A stretch of DNA of 64,000 bases from Maritimibacter sp. DP1N21-5 (lineage in GTDB: Bacteria; Pseudomonadota; Alphaproteobacteria; Rhodobacterales; Rhodobacteraceae). The notes under the pieces are model-generated. The model did not search any database. It was not told the DNA's origin and saw nothing but the letters and a program-made list of their open reading frames with translations. The stretch is from the NCBI RefSeq assembly GCF_019218295.1, contig NZ_JAHUZF010000006.1, forward strand, positions 1 through 64,000. Direction: 5' to 3'. This document shows positions 27,470-36,139 of this stretch, piece after piece. Position 1 is the first letter of the stretch, and every line of letters begins with the position of its first letter. Made by a program: the position numbers and the translations under genes.

Positions 27470-28744
27470 ATGCGCTACATGATGAGCTACGATCTCATGG
27501 AAACGGTCCGCAACACCAATCAATGGTTGGGAGCAACCGCACGGGCCATCGGCGCCTACCCCGCCTTCGCCGCCCTGCCCAACCCGGCCCTTCAGATGAT
27601 GTCGGCCTGGGGCGAGGTGACCGAACGCACCTTCGAACGCATGGTGGCCAAGCCTGACTGGGGCATCCGCACCTTCACCTGCGAAGACGGTCGCGACCAC
27701 CTCGTGAACATCGAGAAGGTGATGGAAAAGCCCTTCGGCGACCTCATCCACTTCAATGTCTCGGGCCGCAAGACCCAGCCCCGCAAGATCCTGCTGGTGG
27801 CACCCATGTCCGGCCACTACGCCACCCTCCTCCGCTCGACCGTCAAATCGCTGCTCGTCAATTGCGAGGTCTACATCACCGACTGGCACAACGCGCGCGA
27901 CATCCCCGTCAGCGCCGGCAAGTTCGATGTCGAGGACTACACCCTCTACCTCGTCGACTTCATGCGCGAGCTTGGCCCCGACACCCACGTGATCGCCGTG
28001 TGCCAACCCGCACCGCTGACACTGGCCGCCACCGCCTACCTGGCCGAGGAAGACCCCAAGGCGCAGCCCGCCTCCCTCACCCTGATCGGCGGTCCCATCG
28101 ACCCCGACGCGACGCCGACGGACGTGACCGACTTCGGCCGCCGCGTCACCATGGGCCAGCTCGAGGAAATGATGATCCAGCGGGTCGGCTTCAAATACAA
28201 GGGCGTCGGGCGCATGGTCTATCCGGGCCTGCTGCAACTCGCATCCTTCATGTCGATGAACGCCGAAAAGCACTCCAAGGCGTTCACCGACCAGATCGGC
28301 CGCGCCGCACGGGGCGAGGCGAGCGACCACGACAAGCACAACCGCTTCTATGACGAATACCTGGCTGTCATGGACATGACGGCTGAATTCTACCTGTCCA
28401 CGGTCGAACGCATCTTCAAACGAGGCGAGATCGCCAAGAACATGTTCACCGTCAACGGCAAGCAAGTCGACATCGGCAAGATCACCACCGTTGCGGTAAA
28501 GACCGTCGAAGGCGCGAATGACGATATCTCTGCCCCAGGACAATGCGTGGCAGCACTCGATCTCTGCACCGGCCTGCCGGACGAGAAAAAGGCGAGCCAC
28601 GTTGAGCCCGGCGCAGGTCACTACGGGATTTTCGCAGGCAAGAGCTGGCGCAACAACATCCGGCCTCTGGTTCTTGATTTCATCGACGCCAATTCACCGC
28701 CACCGCCAAGCAAGAAGGCTGCGAACAAGAACCAGGCGGCATAG
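27470..28744 (+). CDS. phaZ: Intracellular polyhydroxyalkanoate depolymerase
   Basis: A 424-aa protein from ATG 27470 (MRYMMSYDLMET), with GAAGGAGAG upstream. The opening and length match PhaZ1-type intracellular PHB depolymerases with the PHB_depo_C domain. The nucleophile is C178 in VIAVCQPAPLTLAA, a Cys instead of Ser as in this family. A C-terminal GAGHYGIFAGKSWRNNI carries the catalytic His. It breaks down native granules. Divergent from phaC with about 150 bases between the starts. Confidence 0.94.
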   Translation: MRYMMSYDLMETVRNTNQWLGATARAIGAYPAFAALPNPALQMMSAWGEVTERTFERMVAKPDWGIRTFTCEDGRDHLVNIEKVMEKPFGDLIHFNVSGRKTQPRKILLVAPMSGHYATLLRSTVKSLLVNCEVYITDWHNARDIPVSAGKFDVEDYTLYLVDFMRELGPDTHVIAVCQPAPLTLAATAYLAEEDPKAQPASLTLIGGPIDPDATPTDVTDFGRRVTMGQLEEMMIQRVGFKYKGVGRMVYPGLLQLASFMSMNAEKHSKAFTDQIGRAARGEASDHDKHNRFYDEYLAVMDMTAEFYLSTVERIFKRGEIAKNMFTVNGKQVDIGKITTVAVKTVEGANDDISAPGQCVAALDLCTGLPDEKKASHVEPGAGHYGIFAGKSWRNNIRPLVLDFIDANSPPPPSKKAANKNQAA

Positions 28745-28749
28745 TCGTC

Positions 28750-29331
28750 ATGGCGGGCGCGGATCTCCCCTTTGCCTGCGATTGTGGAAAACTGCGCGGC
28801 ACGCTTCTGGGCGTGTCACCGTCAAACGGTACGCGCGCCGAGTGTTTCTGCCACGATTGCCGCGCCACCGAACTTCATGCGGGCCAACCTGATCCGGCAC
28901 CGGGTGCCGTCCAAGTCTACCAGACCGTGCCGGATCGTGTGCGCTTTGACTCGGGCGAAGATCAGCTCGCCGTCTTTTCCCTTTCAGAAAAGGGGCTCCT
29001 GCGCTGGCACGCACGCTGCTGCGGGTCGATCATGTTCAACACTGCGCGCAGTCCGAAACTGGCCTTTGCCTCGTTTCGAACCGACCGGTTGAAAGATGAC
29101 AGTCCTCTCGGGCCGATCAAGGCGCGCGCATTTGTCCGCAAGGCCAATGGTAAACGCGGACACGAAGGCGGATTGAAGTTCCTGTTCTGTGTGATCGCCC
29201 GTGCGCTTCCTCGGCGTATTGGCGGGAAGTGGAAACAGACCCCGTTTTTCACGCCCGATGGGCAAGCGGTCCGCGACATTTATGTCCTGACAGACACTGA
29301 GCGCGCGGCGGTTTACCCACCGCAAGCCTGA
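28750..29331 (+). CDS. GFA-like zinc-binding protein (DUF6151 type)
   Basis: A 193-aa cytosolic protein with cysteine pairs CDCGKLRG, CFCHDCRA and RCCGSIMF, the layout of the GFA/CENP-V zinc fold. Members related to glutathione-dependent formaldehyde-activating enzyme bind two zinc ions; a substrate cannot be named here. Its ATG follows the phaZ stop by five bases, so it may be co-transcribed. Confidence 0.75.
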   Translation: MAGADLPFACDCGKLRGTLLGVSPSNGTRAECFCHDCRATELHAGQPDPAPGAVQVYQTVPDRVRFDSGEDQLAVFSLSEKGLLRWHARCCGSIMFNTARSPKLAFASFRTDRLKDDSPLGPIKARAFVRKANGKRGHEGGLKFLFCVIARALPRRIGGKWKQTPFFTPDGQAVRDIYVLTDTERAAVYPPQA

Positions 29332-29414
29332 TCACCGATTCCTCAGAAGTCTTGACGCAGCGGCCATTGGTGCTGCTAAATTCCCGCTATTGGTTAAATC
29401 TATTGAGGCGCGTC

Positions 29415-31526
29415 ATGGGAAGGCACCTGATCCTCGCCGTGCATGGCATTGGTGAGCAAAAACCGGGCGACACCGTGGATGCAATTGTCGGAGCAGCCAC
29501 AACCGACCTGGTCGATGGCGGTAGCAAGGAAATACCAAGAGAACGCAGAAGCAATGGACCCGTTGATGTCTACCGCGACCTGATCGAACTGCCCGAACGG
29601 GAATTCGACGGAAGCCCACGCAACGCCAAGCTGTTTCCTGTGAACCTGCGCCGCGTGCGACCAGCGCAAAGTCAGGATACCACAAACGAAACAGTCTTTG
29701 CCGAGGTGTTCTGGGCCGACAAGTCGCCTGCACCTCACGGATTTTTCCGCACCGCTTTTGATCTGCTCAGCGTCATTCTCGGGCTGGGATACATCGGCAT
29801 GGACAATGTCGAAAACACACGTACGAAGTCGTCTATCGCGCTGTTTCACGGGTTCACATGGGCGTTCTATGGGCTCGTCGCACCGCTGAACGCGATCCTG
29901 TTGATCGGGGCATTGTTGCTGTTGATCGACGTGACGCCGCTCGACATTGGCGTTCATGTCCCGACGGCACTTACCCTGCTGGGGCAGGGGCTGATTGCTC
30001 TGGCCATCGCCGGACTGATCCTGGCTGTTGCGCGGCTCAGCTATCTCATTCGAATATTCACCATCGGCCTTGCCGCTTTCGGCGCGCTGATCGTTCTGAT
30101 CTGGGTCGCATACCAGGTGCCGCTGATGGCGTGGCTCGCACACGGTATCGAAACGGCACACGCGTCCATACTGCCTTGGTTCGGAGGCGCCGGAGGGCCG
30201 CTCTGTTCGCCTCCCGCTGATGTACTCGACAGTTTTCGACAACGGGCAGACCCGAACGGATCCCTGGAGTGCGTCGTTACGTATACTGTGAAACTTCTTG
30301 AAGCATCCTGGTTTCTGACCATCACCCTGGGTTTCATCGTTCTGTTCAGCAGTTTTTTCCTGCCACGATCCCTGGATGCGCCGAAAAACGAACAATCCGA
30401 TACCCTTTACCCGGCGATCGTCGGCGCAATGATCATGTTCTGGATGACCTTCACATCGTCATTCTGGCTCCTGTTCCAAAGTCTGGTTGCCCGTCTCAGC
30501 ACAGAACGTGGGCACCCGCCAAACACCGCGATCAACGACGCCCACCAACCCGACGGCTTTTTGCACGGTGTCTTTCACCGCCAGTTCGGGGACGCACAAG
30601 ATACGCTTGGCCTGTCCATATACGCTTTGGGGATATTTCTGCTGGCGGCCTTTGCCCTGGTGTTCGTGCGCCGCTTCAGCCGCGGCAAACTGAGCGCCAA
30701 AGACCCCTCGCCATGGATCAGCCGGGTCATCCTGCATCCGTTCCTGTCATTTCTTCTGAAACTGTTCGTCGTCGCTGTATTTGTCTTGGCTGTCGCGCTT
30801 TTTCTTGAACGGTTCAGCTTTGCCTTCATGGCCGAGGGGACAATCGTCCGCGCGGCGATGGACCTTGTGGCCTTCAACGATGCCCGCAATGGCACCATCG
30901 GAGCGATCGCTCTGGGCTTGGGCGTGTTGATCTATAACTTTCCGTCCTTCGTGGCGGGTGCGCTGGGTGTGGTCCGCGACATAGTCTCCTATGCGGTGCA
31001 GGCGCGATGCATCTGCCGCGTGAAGACCGGAAAGTACCGCGCGAATTTCATTCTGCGCAACGACATCAATCGCCGTTTCACAAAGGTGCTGCACTACACG
31101 CTTCAGACGATGACACCATCGCGGATCACCATCATTTCACATTCGCAAGGCACGGTGATTTCGACCCAGATGCTGCAAAACTCTCGTGTCCATGACCTGC
31201 TTGCTGAGCATGGCAATCCGCCCATCACCCTGATCACCATGGGCTCGCCGGTAACGCAGGTCTATCGCCACTACTTTCCGCACGCGTTCAAGGTGACGAC
31301 GGACAAGATGCCGGATGGCCTCGTCTGGCACAACATCTACCGAATTGACGACTATGTCGGCACACGCATCGATGAAGACACGGGTGTGGCGCAGAACCTC
31401 GACGTCAACGCCGCGGGTCATTTGGGGTATTTCACCGACTACGAGGTCTGGACCCGCATGTGGGAGGACGTTGGGTTCGAACTGTTCGACCGGCCCCAAG
31501 GCAAAGTGGTGATCACATCCGGCTAG
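29415..31526 (+). CDS. Multi-pass membrane protein with alpha/beta-hydrolase-like ends
   Basis: A 703-aa protein; ATG 29415 (MGRHLILAVHGIG) with GAGG seven bases upstream is better than the longer frame. The N-terminal HLILAVHGIGEQKPGD looks like the first strand and HG loop of an alpha/beta hydrolase. The middle (about residues 140-510) has roughly eight transmembrane helices. The C-terminal ~200 residues have ITIISHSQGTVIS, a nucleophile-elbow-like SHSQG, then LITMGSPV and WHNIYRIDDYVG. The hydrolase fold therefore seems interrupted by the membrane domain. No family name recognised; a membrane-linked lipase or esterase is plausible. Confidence 0.75.
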   Translation: MGRHLILAVHGIGEQKPGDTVDAIVGAATTDLVDGGSKEIPRERRSNGPVDVYRDLIELPEREFDGSPRNAKLFPVNLRRVRPAQSQDTTNETVFAEVFWADKSPAPHGFFRTAFDLLSVILGLGYIGMDNVENTRTKSSIALFHGFTWAFYGLVAPLNAILLIGALLLLIDVTPLDIGVHVPTALTLLGQGLIALAIAGLILAVARLSYLIRIFTIGLAAFGALIVLIWVAYQVPLMAWLAHGIETAHASILPWFGGAGGPLCSPPADVLDSFRQRADPNGSLECVVTYTVKLLEASWFLTITLGFIVLFSSFFLPRSLDAPKNEQSDTLYPAIVGAMIMFWMTFTSSFWLLFQSLVARLSTERGHPPNTAINDAHQPDGFLHGVFHRQFGDAQDTLGLSIYALGIFLLAAFALVFVRRFSRGKLSAKDPSPWISRVILHPFLSFLLKLFVVAVFVLAVALFLERFSFAFMAEGTIVRAAMDLVAFNDARNGTIGAIALGLGVLIYNFPSFVAGALGVVRDIVSYAVQARCICRVKTGKYRANFILRNDINRRFTKVLHYTLQTMTPSRITIISHSQGTVISTQMLQNSRVHDLLAEHGNPPITLITMGSPVTQVYRHYFPHAFKVTTDKMPDGLVWHNIYRIDDYVGTRIDEDTGVAQNLDVNAAGHLGYFTDYEVWTRMWEDVGFELFDRPQGKVVITSG

Positions 31527-31553
31527 CGCGGAGTTTCAACTGACAGCCCGACA

Positions 31554-32264
31554 TTATCGCAGGATCAGCGGCTGTTTCAGCCAATCACGCAAGGCCCGCG
31601 TCGTTTCTGCCGGTGCCTCCAGCGTGGGTAGATGCCCCGCATCCTCCAGGATTTTCAACTCGGCGCCTGGAATCAACTCAGCCATGAACGTGTGCCGCTT
31701 GACCGGGCAAAGCGCATCATGTGCGCCGCACATCACGAGCGTCGGCACCTTGCACTTGCGCAGCGTCCCCTGCTGATCGCGACGGCGTTGCAACGCGCGG
31801 GATTGGCGCACGAACACCTCGGGGCCAAGCGCGTCGGCCATGTCCATGACCAGCGCCAGGATCTCGTCGACGTAAGGACCGGGGGCCAGGTAGTTCGGCT
31901 TCATCTCATCCCGCATCACCTCGTGCATCCGGCCCGTGCGCACCTTGACGATCTGCGGCTCGCGCGCGGCAGCGATCTGGGGTGTCTCGGCCAGCGGGTT
32001 GGTGTCCATCAGCGCGAGCCGTGTGATCCGGTCAGGGGCGCGGCGCAGAAGCTCCATCGCCACGATCCCGCCCATCGACAGACCCGCGAGCGCGAAGCGC
32101 TGGGGTAATTCGTCGAGCAGGCCGCTTGCGATCTCCTCGATCCGTTCCCCGCGGGTAACGGGCGCGACCATGACGGAGAACTCGGAGGACAGCTCGGCGA
32201 TCTGCGGGCCGAAGAGCCGCGCGTCGCACATCATCCCGGGAAGAAAAACAAGGGGTTCAGCCAT
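31554..32264 (-). CDS. Alpha/beta hydrolase
   Basis: A 236-aa protein from ATG 32264 (MAEPLVFLPGMMCD), preferred over a TTG 15 bases upstream. The oxyanion strand is LVFLPGMMCDARLF, the nucleophile elbow LAGLSMGGIVAM, and the late Asp/His are in MCGAHDALCP and EDAGHLPTLEAP. It resembles MhpC/PcaD-type esterases. Substrate unknown; it stands alone between a plus-strand membrane protein and the LysM-SBP pair. Confidence 0.85.
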   Translation of the reverse strand: MAEPLVFLPGMMCDARLFGPQIAELSSEFSVMVAPVTRGERIEEIASGLLDELPQRFALAGLSMGGIVAMELLRRAPDRITRLALMDTNPLAETPQIAAAREPQIVKVRTGRMHEVMRDEMKPNYLAPGPYVDEILALVMDMADALGPEVFVRQSRALQRRRDQQGTLRKCKVPTLVMCGAHDALCPVKRHTFMAELIPGAELKILEDAGHLPTLEAPAETTRALRDWLKQPLILR

Positions 32265-32369
32265 GCCCCTGCCCTGCAACTGCTGCCATCGTCTGCCTGT
32301 CTACGCCTTGTCGTTTACTTTTTGTTAACCATGACCCGACCGAACAGGCGCGGCAAGCCCTGCTGCGTC

Positions 32370-33422
32370 TCAGTTTTTGATCTGATCCCAGAACAGCGCC
32401 AAATGGCGGCTGACGATCTCGTTATAGCGCTCTGATTGCTTAAGTCGCGCAAGACCTGCGTTGAAGCGGTAGAGATGCGCGGTCCCCCGCCAATGCTTTT
32501 TCGAAATAAGGACATGCAAGCCCTCGACCGACACGGGCCGCGACAAGGGCGCGACCTGGTCGGTCAGATCCATCTCGAACATCTTCTGCACGCCCAGAAA
32601 CTCGTTCAAAGCCACCGCGTCGACCTCACCCGCGACCAGCATGTTGAAACAGTCATCGGGTGTGGCGGGCTGTTTCAGCATCACCAGCCCCTCGGACAAC
32701 CACCGTCTGTCGGCGCGGTCGAGGTCATGGGTAAAATAGCCTGCGGGACGACACAGCGTCTTGCCGTGCAGGTCGCTGTCCTGATCGAAGTTGAACGGGT
32801 TATCGCTGCGCGCAAAGAGCAGGATGACCAGATCAACCAGCGGGTCCGAGAAATGGAAATTTGCACAGCGTTCGTTCGACGGGTTGCCCGCGCAGTCGGG
32901 CTTGAACCACGGGAACCCCATGTCGAACTCCTTGCTGTCGAGCATGGGAAAGAGGTGCTTGGACCAGTCATTTTCCCATTCGATGGAGTATGTGAGCGGG
33001 TTCGGCGTTGCCTCGAACGCGGCATTGACCAGTTCGGTCAGCATCCCCTGCCCCGGCCAACTAAGGTCGGTGAAAGGCGCGTAGTTCGATGCGGTGACGA
33101 GCCTGATTTCCGCCTCGGTGTCCTGCTGCAATGGCTTGGGGTCTGCCTCGACCACCGGCGCGGGTGCTGCGGGCTGGGCGGCGACATTGGGGCACGGGAT
33201 CGACAGCACCGTCCCCGCGGGCAGGTCCAAGAGACTGCCGCCCTGGATGTCGGGATTGTTGTAGAAGATGAGCGACCAACGAGAGAGATCGCCCAAGTGA
33301 TCCTCGGCGATGGAAAAGAGCGTGTCGCCGGGCGCCACGACGACGGAGGGTTCGCACGCCATGGCGGCGGATCCGACACCGAGCGTGGCCGTTACCGACA
33401 AGGCGAAGGTGCGCAAGGACAT
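32370..33422 (-). CDS. LysM plus SBP3 secreted protein, copy 2
   Basis: A 350-aa exported protein. A signal peptide ends near AMACEPS (about residue 22). A LysM domain follows (VVVAPGDTLFSIAEDHLGDLSRWSLIFYNNPDIQ, ending LPAGTVLSIPC, about 27-77). A P/A-rich linker leads to an SBP_bac_3 domain from about residue 100 (IRLVTASNYAPFTDLSWPGQGMLTELVNAAF). The start shares one base with the stop of its paralogue upstream. LysM binds peptidoglycan, so the binding protein may be held on the wall. No ABC permease or ATPase is adjacent. Ligand unknown. Confidence 0.82.
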   Translation of the reverse strand: MSLRTFALSVTATLGVGSAAMACEPSVVVAPGDTLFSIAEDHLGDLSRWSLIFYNNPDIQGGSLLDLPAGTVLSIPCPNVAAQPAAPAPVVEADPKPLQQDTEAEIRLVTASNYAPFTDLSWPGQGMLTELVNAAFEATPNPLTYSIEWENDWSKHLFPMLDSKEFDMGFPWFKPDCAGNPSNERCANFHFSDPLVDLVILLFARSDNPFNFDQDSDLHGKTLCRPAGYFTHDLDRADRRWLSEGLVMLKQPATPDDCFNMLVAGEVDAVALNEFLGVQKMFEMDLTDQVAPLSRPVSVEGLHVLISKKHWRGTAHLYRFNAGLARLKQSERYNEIVSRHLALFWDQIKN

Positions 33423-34501
33423 CAGAACTCCGCCCAGATCTTGGACATGTGCCGGTCGATCACCTGCTGGTATTCGCCCGACAGCTTGATTGCGTCGAGG
33501 CCACCATTGATCGTCGATACGAGCGCATCGGCTTGCGGGTGATCCTTGTGAACCAGCACATGCAGCCCTTCGATGGAGATCGGGCGCCCCTGCACCACTT
33601 CGACCTGATCCTTCAGCCCCAGATCCTTGATCGCGGCGCGGCCTGTAAATTCGTTCATGGCGACTGCGTCGACCTCACCCGAGACGAGCATGTCAAAGCA
33701 CCCCTTGACGGTCTGCGGCTGTTTCAGGGTGATCTTGCCATCGGAAATCCAGCGGCGGTCGGCACGGTCGAGGTCGTGGGTGAAATAGCCCGCCGGACGG
33801 CAGAGCGTACGCCCTTCGATGTCGCTGTCCTGGGCGAAGGGGATGGGCCGCGCCTTGTCCACGAAAAGCAGGATCAGCATCTCGAACATCGGGTCGGAGA
33901 AGTGGAAGTTCGTGCAGCGGTAATTGTCGGGCGAGCCCGCGCAATCGGGTTTGTACCAGGGAAAGGCCATGTCCATCATCGCATTGGTCATCAGCGGATC
34001 GAGGTGCGAAGACCAGTCGTTGACCCAGTGGACGTTGTAATTGTCGGCCGATTGCGAGCTTTGCATGGCGGTGCGCACCACGTCAGTGATCAGCCCCTCG
34101 TTTTCCAGCGCCTGGTCGGTGAAGGGGGCAAAGTCACCGGCGGTCACGAGGTTGATGGACTGTTCCAGTTTGCGACGCGACGGGGCAGCAGCCGATGCTG
34201 TCTGGATCGCTGGCGCTGCGACGACGGGCGCATTGGCGCCCGGCAAGCCCACCGGCAGTCCATCAATGCAGCCCAGCCGCAATTCCATGCCCACGCGCAG
34301 TGCATTGGGGTTCTCGCCGATCACCGACAGATTGTTGCGGTGCACTTCGGTCCAGGTCGAGGCGTTCTTGTACTGCCGATCGGCAATCAGCGACAGGCTG
34401 TCACCGCGCTGCACCGTGTAGATACCCCCGCATGACTGTGCTGCTGCAACGGTAGCAGATGCGGCCAGCGCAAGCGCCGCCGCCCCCAAGAATCGTTTCA
34501 T
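33422..34501 (-). CDS. LysM plus SBP3 secreted protein, copy 1
   Basis: A 359-aa protein with the same design: signal peptide (to about residue 21), LysM (GGIYTVQRGDSLSLIADRQYKNASTWTEVHRNN to LRVGMELRLGC), a short linker, then SBP_bac_3 from about residue 115 (INLVTAGDFAPFTDQALENEGLITDVV). It is closely similar to the following gene along its length, including DSDIEGRTLCRPAGYFTHDLDRADRRW, so the pair arose by tandem duplication. A single promoter upstream of 34501 probably drives both. Perhaps a cell-wall-linked sensor or scavenger rather than a transporter part. Confidence 0.82.
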   Translation of the reverse strand: MKRFLGAAALALAASATVAAAQSCGGIYTVQRGDSLSLIADRQYKNASTWTEVHRNNLSVIGENPNALRVGMELRLGCIDGLPVGLPGANAPVVAAPAIQTASAAAPSRRKLEQSINLVTAGDFAPFTDQALENEGLITDVVRTAMQSSQSADNYNVHWVNDWSSHLDPLMTNAMMDMAFPWYKPDCAGSPDNYRCTNFHFSDPMFEMLILLFVDKARPIPFAQDSDIEGRTLCRPAGYFTHDLDRADRRWISDGKITLKQPQTVKGCFDMLVSGEVDAVAMNEFTGRAAIKDLGLKDQVEVVQGRPISIEGLHVLVHKDHPQADALVSTINGGLDAIKLSGEYQQVIDRHMSKIWAEF

Positions 34502-34625
34502 TGCCCGTTCCCCCAGGATCTATTTGGGCCATAAAATCCCTTATTTTGCTGGGCTGCGTCAACTCACAAACCAGATATTGTGCGCAAGTATATTGGTTGA
34601 CAGCTCGCGCACCGCGAGCACCGCA

Positions 34626-35258
34626 TCAGGGGTATGCGATTCCTCGGAACCGCGGGAAGTCTGCGTAGCGCCGCTGGCGTTGCTCCAAGGGCTCGGTTGG
34701 GTTTTCGCCCCTTCGCAGAAGCAGCCCCTTCGGCGCGATGTAGCTGCCGATCATGCGATGCGGGATGGGCCGCCAATCGAGATTGAACGCACAGAGTTTG
34801 GGAAAGAACCACATGCCCGAATACGGCAAGTGGTCGTGGATCCACCATGCGAGGTCCTGCCAGTCGCGGCCCTGTTCGTATTGATCCGTGAACCACGGGA
34901 TCGCGAGCGACGTGCCAGCAATGGCCTTGTCCCCGTCCGCCCAGTCCCAGATGTGGCATTCGATGGGGTTGTCGTTGCGCGCGCAGTTCAGCTTGTTGTC
35001 GTTGCCGTATTGATTGAGTTCGGGCGAGCGGTAGCCCGAGCGGATGGCAAGCCGTCCAAATGTTTCCTCGAGCGGGTCGAGGAGTTGGGTGCAAAGCTCC
35101 CGACCGTTTGCGATGGCAAGGTCCGGGTCGCGCGGCAGGTTCTGGATCTGGTGGTAGTTGCCGATCTCGGAATAGAGAAAATCGCGCATGTAGAAGTGTT
35201 TCGACAACCGGACGCGCCCGAGGTTTTCGAGGCTCCACATGCTGCCGGGGCGGCGCAT
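34626..35258 (-). CDS. Hypothetical protein, peptidase M15-like
   Basis: A 210-aa cytosolic-looking protein without a signal peptide. SGYRSPELNQYG and ECHIWDWADG resemble the metal-site neighbourhood of M15 D-Ala-D-Ala carboxypeptidases (SRGYRSP...H...D), and a late DWRPIPHRM could give the third ligand. The match is partial, so catalysis is uncertain. Its start shares a base with the stop of the hydrolase gene upstream, and both follow an MFS gene on the same strand. Confidence 0.6.
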   Translation of the reverse strand: MRRPGSMWSLENLGRVRLSKHFYMRDFLYSEIGNYHQIQNLPRDPDLAIANGRELCTQLLDPLEETFGRLAIRSGYRSPELNQYGNDNKLNCARNDNPIECHIWDWADGDKAIAGTSLAIPWFTDQYEQGRDWQDLAWWIHDHLPYSGMWFFPKLCAFNLDWRPIPHRMIGSYIAPKGLLLRRGENPTEPLEQRQRRYADFPRFRGIAYP

Positions 35259-36139
35259 CAGTCGAGCCCCCTGATCCAGTCGAGCATACCTGTGACTGCC
35301 GCATCCGTTTGTCCCGGCGACAGGATGTCCCCCACGACCACGTGGCTTTCGATGTCGTCCTTGTCTGTCAGGGCCGGGTGTACGGTTTGCTTCGGCGCGC
35401 CCCAGGCGGCGGCGATGGTTCTGGTGCGGTCCGACAGCACGATGTTGTCCTGTTCAGCATACCAGAAGAGCGCGGGGATCGTCTGTTTGCCGTGGTCCAG
35501 CGCGTGTACCCGATCGATCAGCGGCACCATCGGCATGACCGCGACGCTGGGGTAGTCGAGCGTCCAGTAGGTCGCGTGCCGGTCGCTGCGCGCAACGAAG
35601 GTGCGCCGCCTGCCGCCGATCCAGGGCAGCCAATGCCGGGCCAGCGGCCATTTCAGCAGCGGGGCCAGCGGGTTGTTGATGCCGTAGTTGGGGGCGACGA
35701 AGATGAAGCCTGCGACCCCCTCCATCACGTCAGTGTCTTGCGAGAGCGCCGTGACGATCGTGCCGCCGGTCGAGGTGCTGATGACGATGATCCTGTCGCC
35801 CACCGCCCGTGCGGCTGTCAGCGCTTCGGTGACGTCGTCGGTCCAGGCATCGGGCGTGGCTTCGGCCATGGCGTCGGGCGCGCGCCCGTGTCCGGCGAGC
35901 CGGGTGTAGACGAGGTTTGCGCCCAGCTCGTTCGCGATGCGGTCCGGGACGGGGCGGATTTCCTCGGACGAGGCGGAGAAGCCGTGGATGTAGACCACGA
36001 CCCAATCGGTGCGGGTGCCCGGTGCGGTGGCCCAGATCACCCGCTTTTCCGTGCCCGGCTTGATGTCGGTGAACTGCGCTTCGGTTTCGGCGAAATAGGC
36101 GTCGATGTCGGGGCCGATGCGGGTGGGGTCAAAGGGCAT
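35258..36139 (-). CDS. Alpha/beta hydrolase
   Basis: A 293-aa hydrolase with VVVYIHGFSASSEEIRPVPD (HG loop), VISTSTGGTIVTAL (nucleophile elbow S-T-S-T-G, an uncommon G-less first position), and DQ-type late acid region. It overlaps the end of the MFS gene by 11 bases and is followed by the M15-like gene without a gap. The three genes look like one operon that may import and hydrolyse a common compound. Confidence 0.78.
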   Translation of the reverse strand: MPFDPTRIGPDIDAYFAETEAQFTDIKPGTEKRVIWATAPGTRTDWVVVYIHGFSASSEEIRPVPDRIANELGANLVYTRLAGHGRAPDAMAEATPDAWTDDVTEALTAARAVGDRIIVISTSTGGTIVTALSQDTDVMEGVAGFIFVAPNYGINNPLAPLLKWPLARHWLPWIGGRRRTFVARSDRHATYWTLDYPSVAVMPMVPLIDRVHALDHGKQTIPALFWYAEQDNIVLSDRTRTIAAAWGAPKQTVHPALTDKDDIESHVVVGDILSPGQTDAAVTGMLDWIRGLD

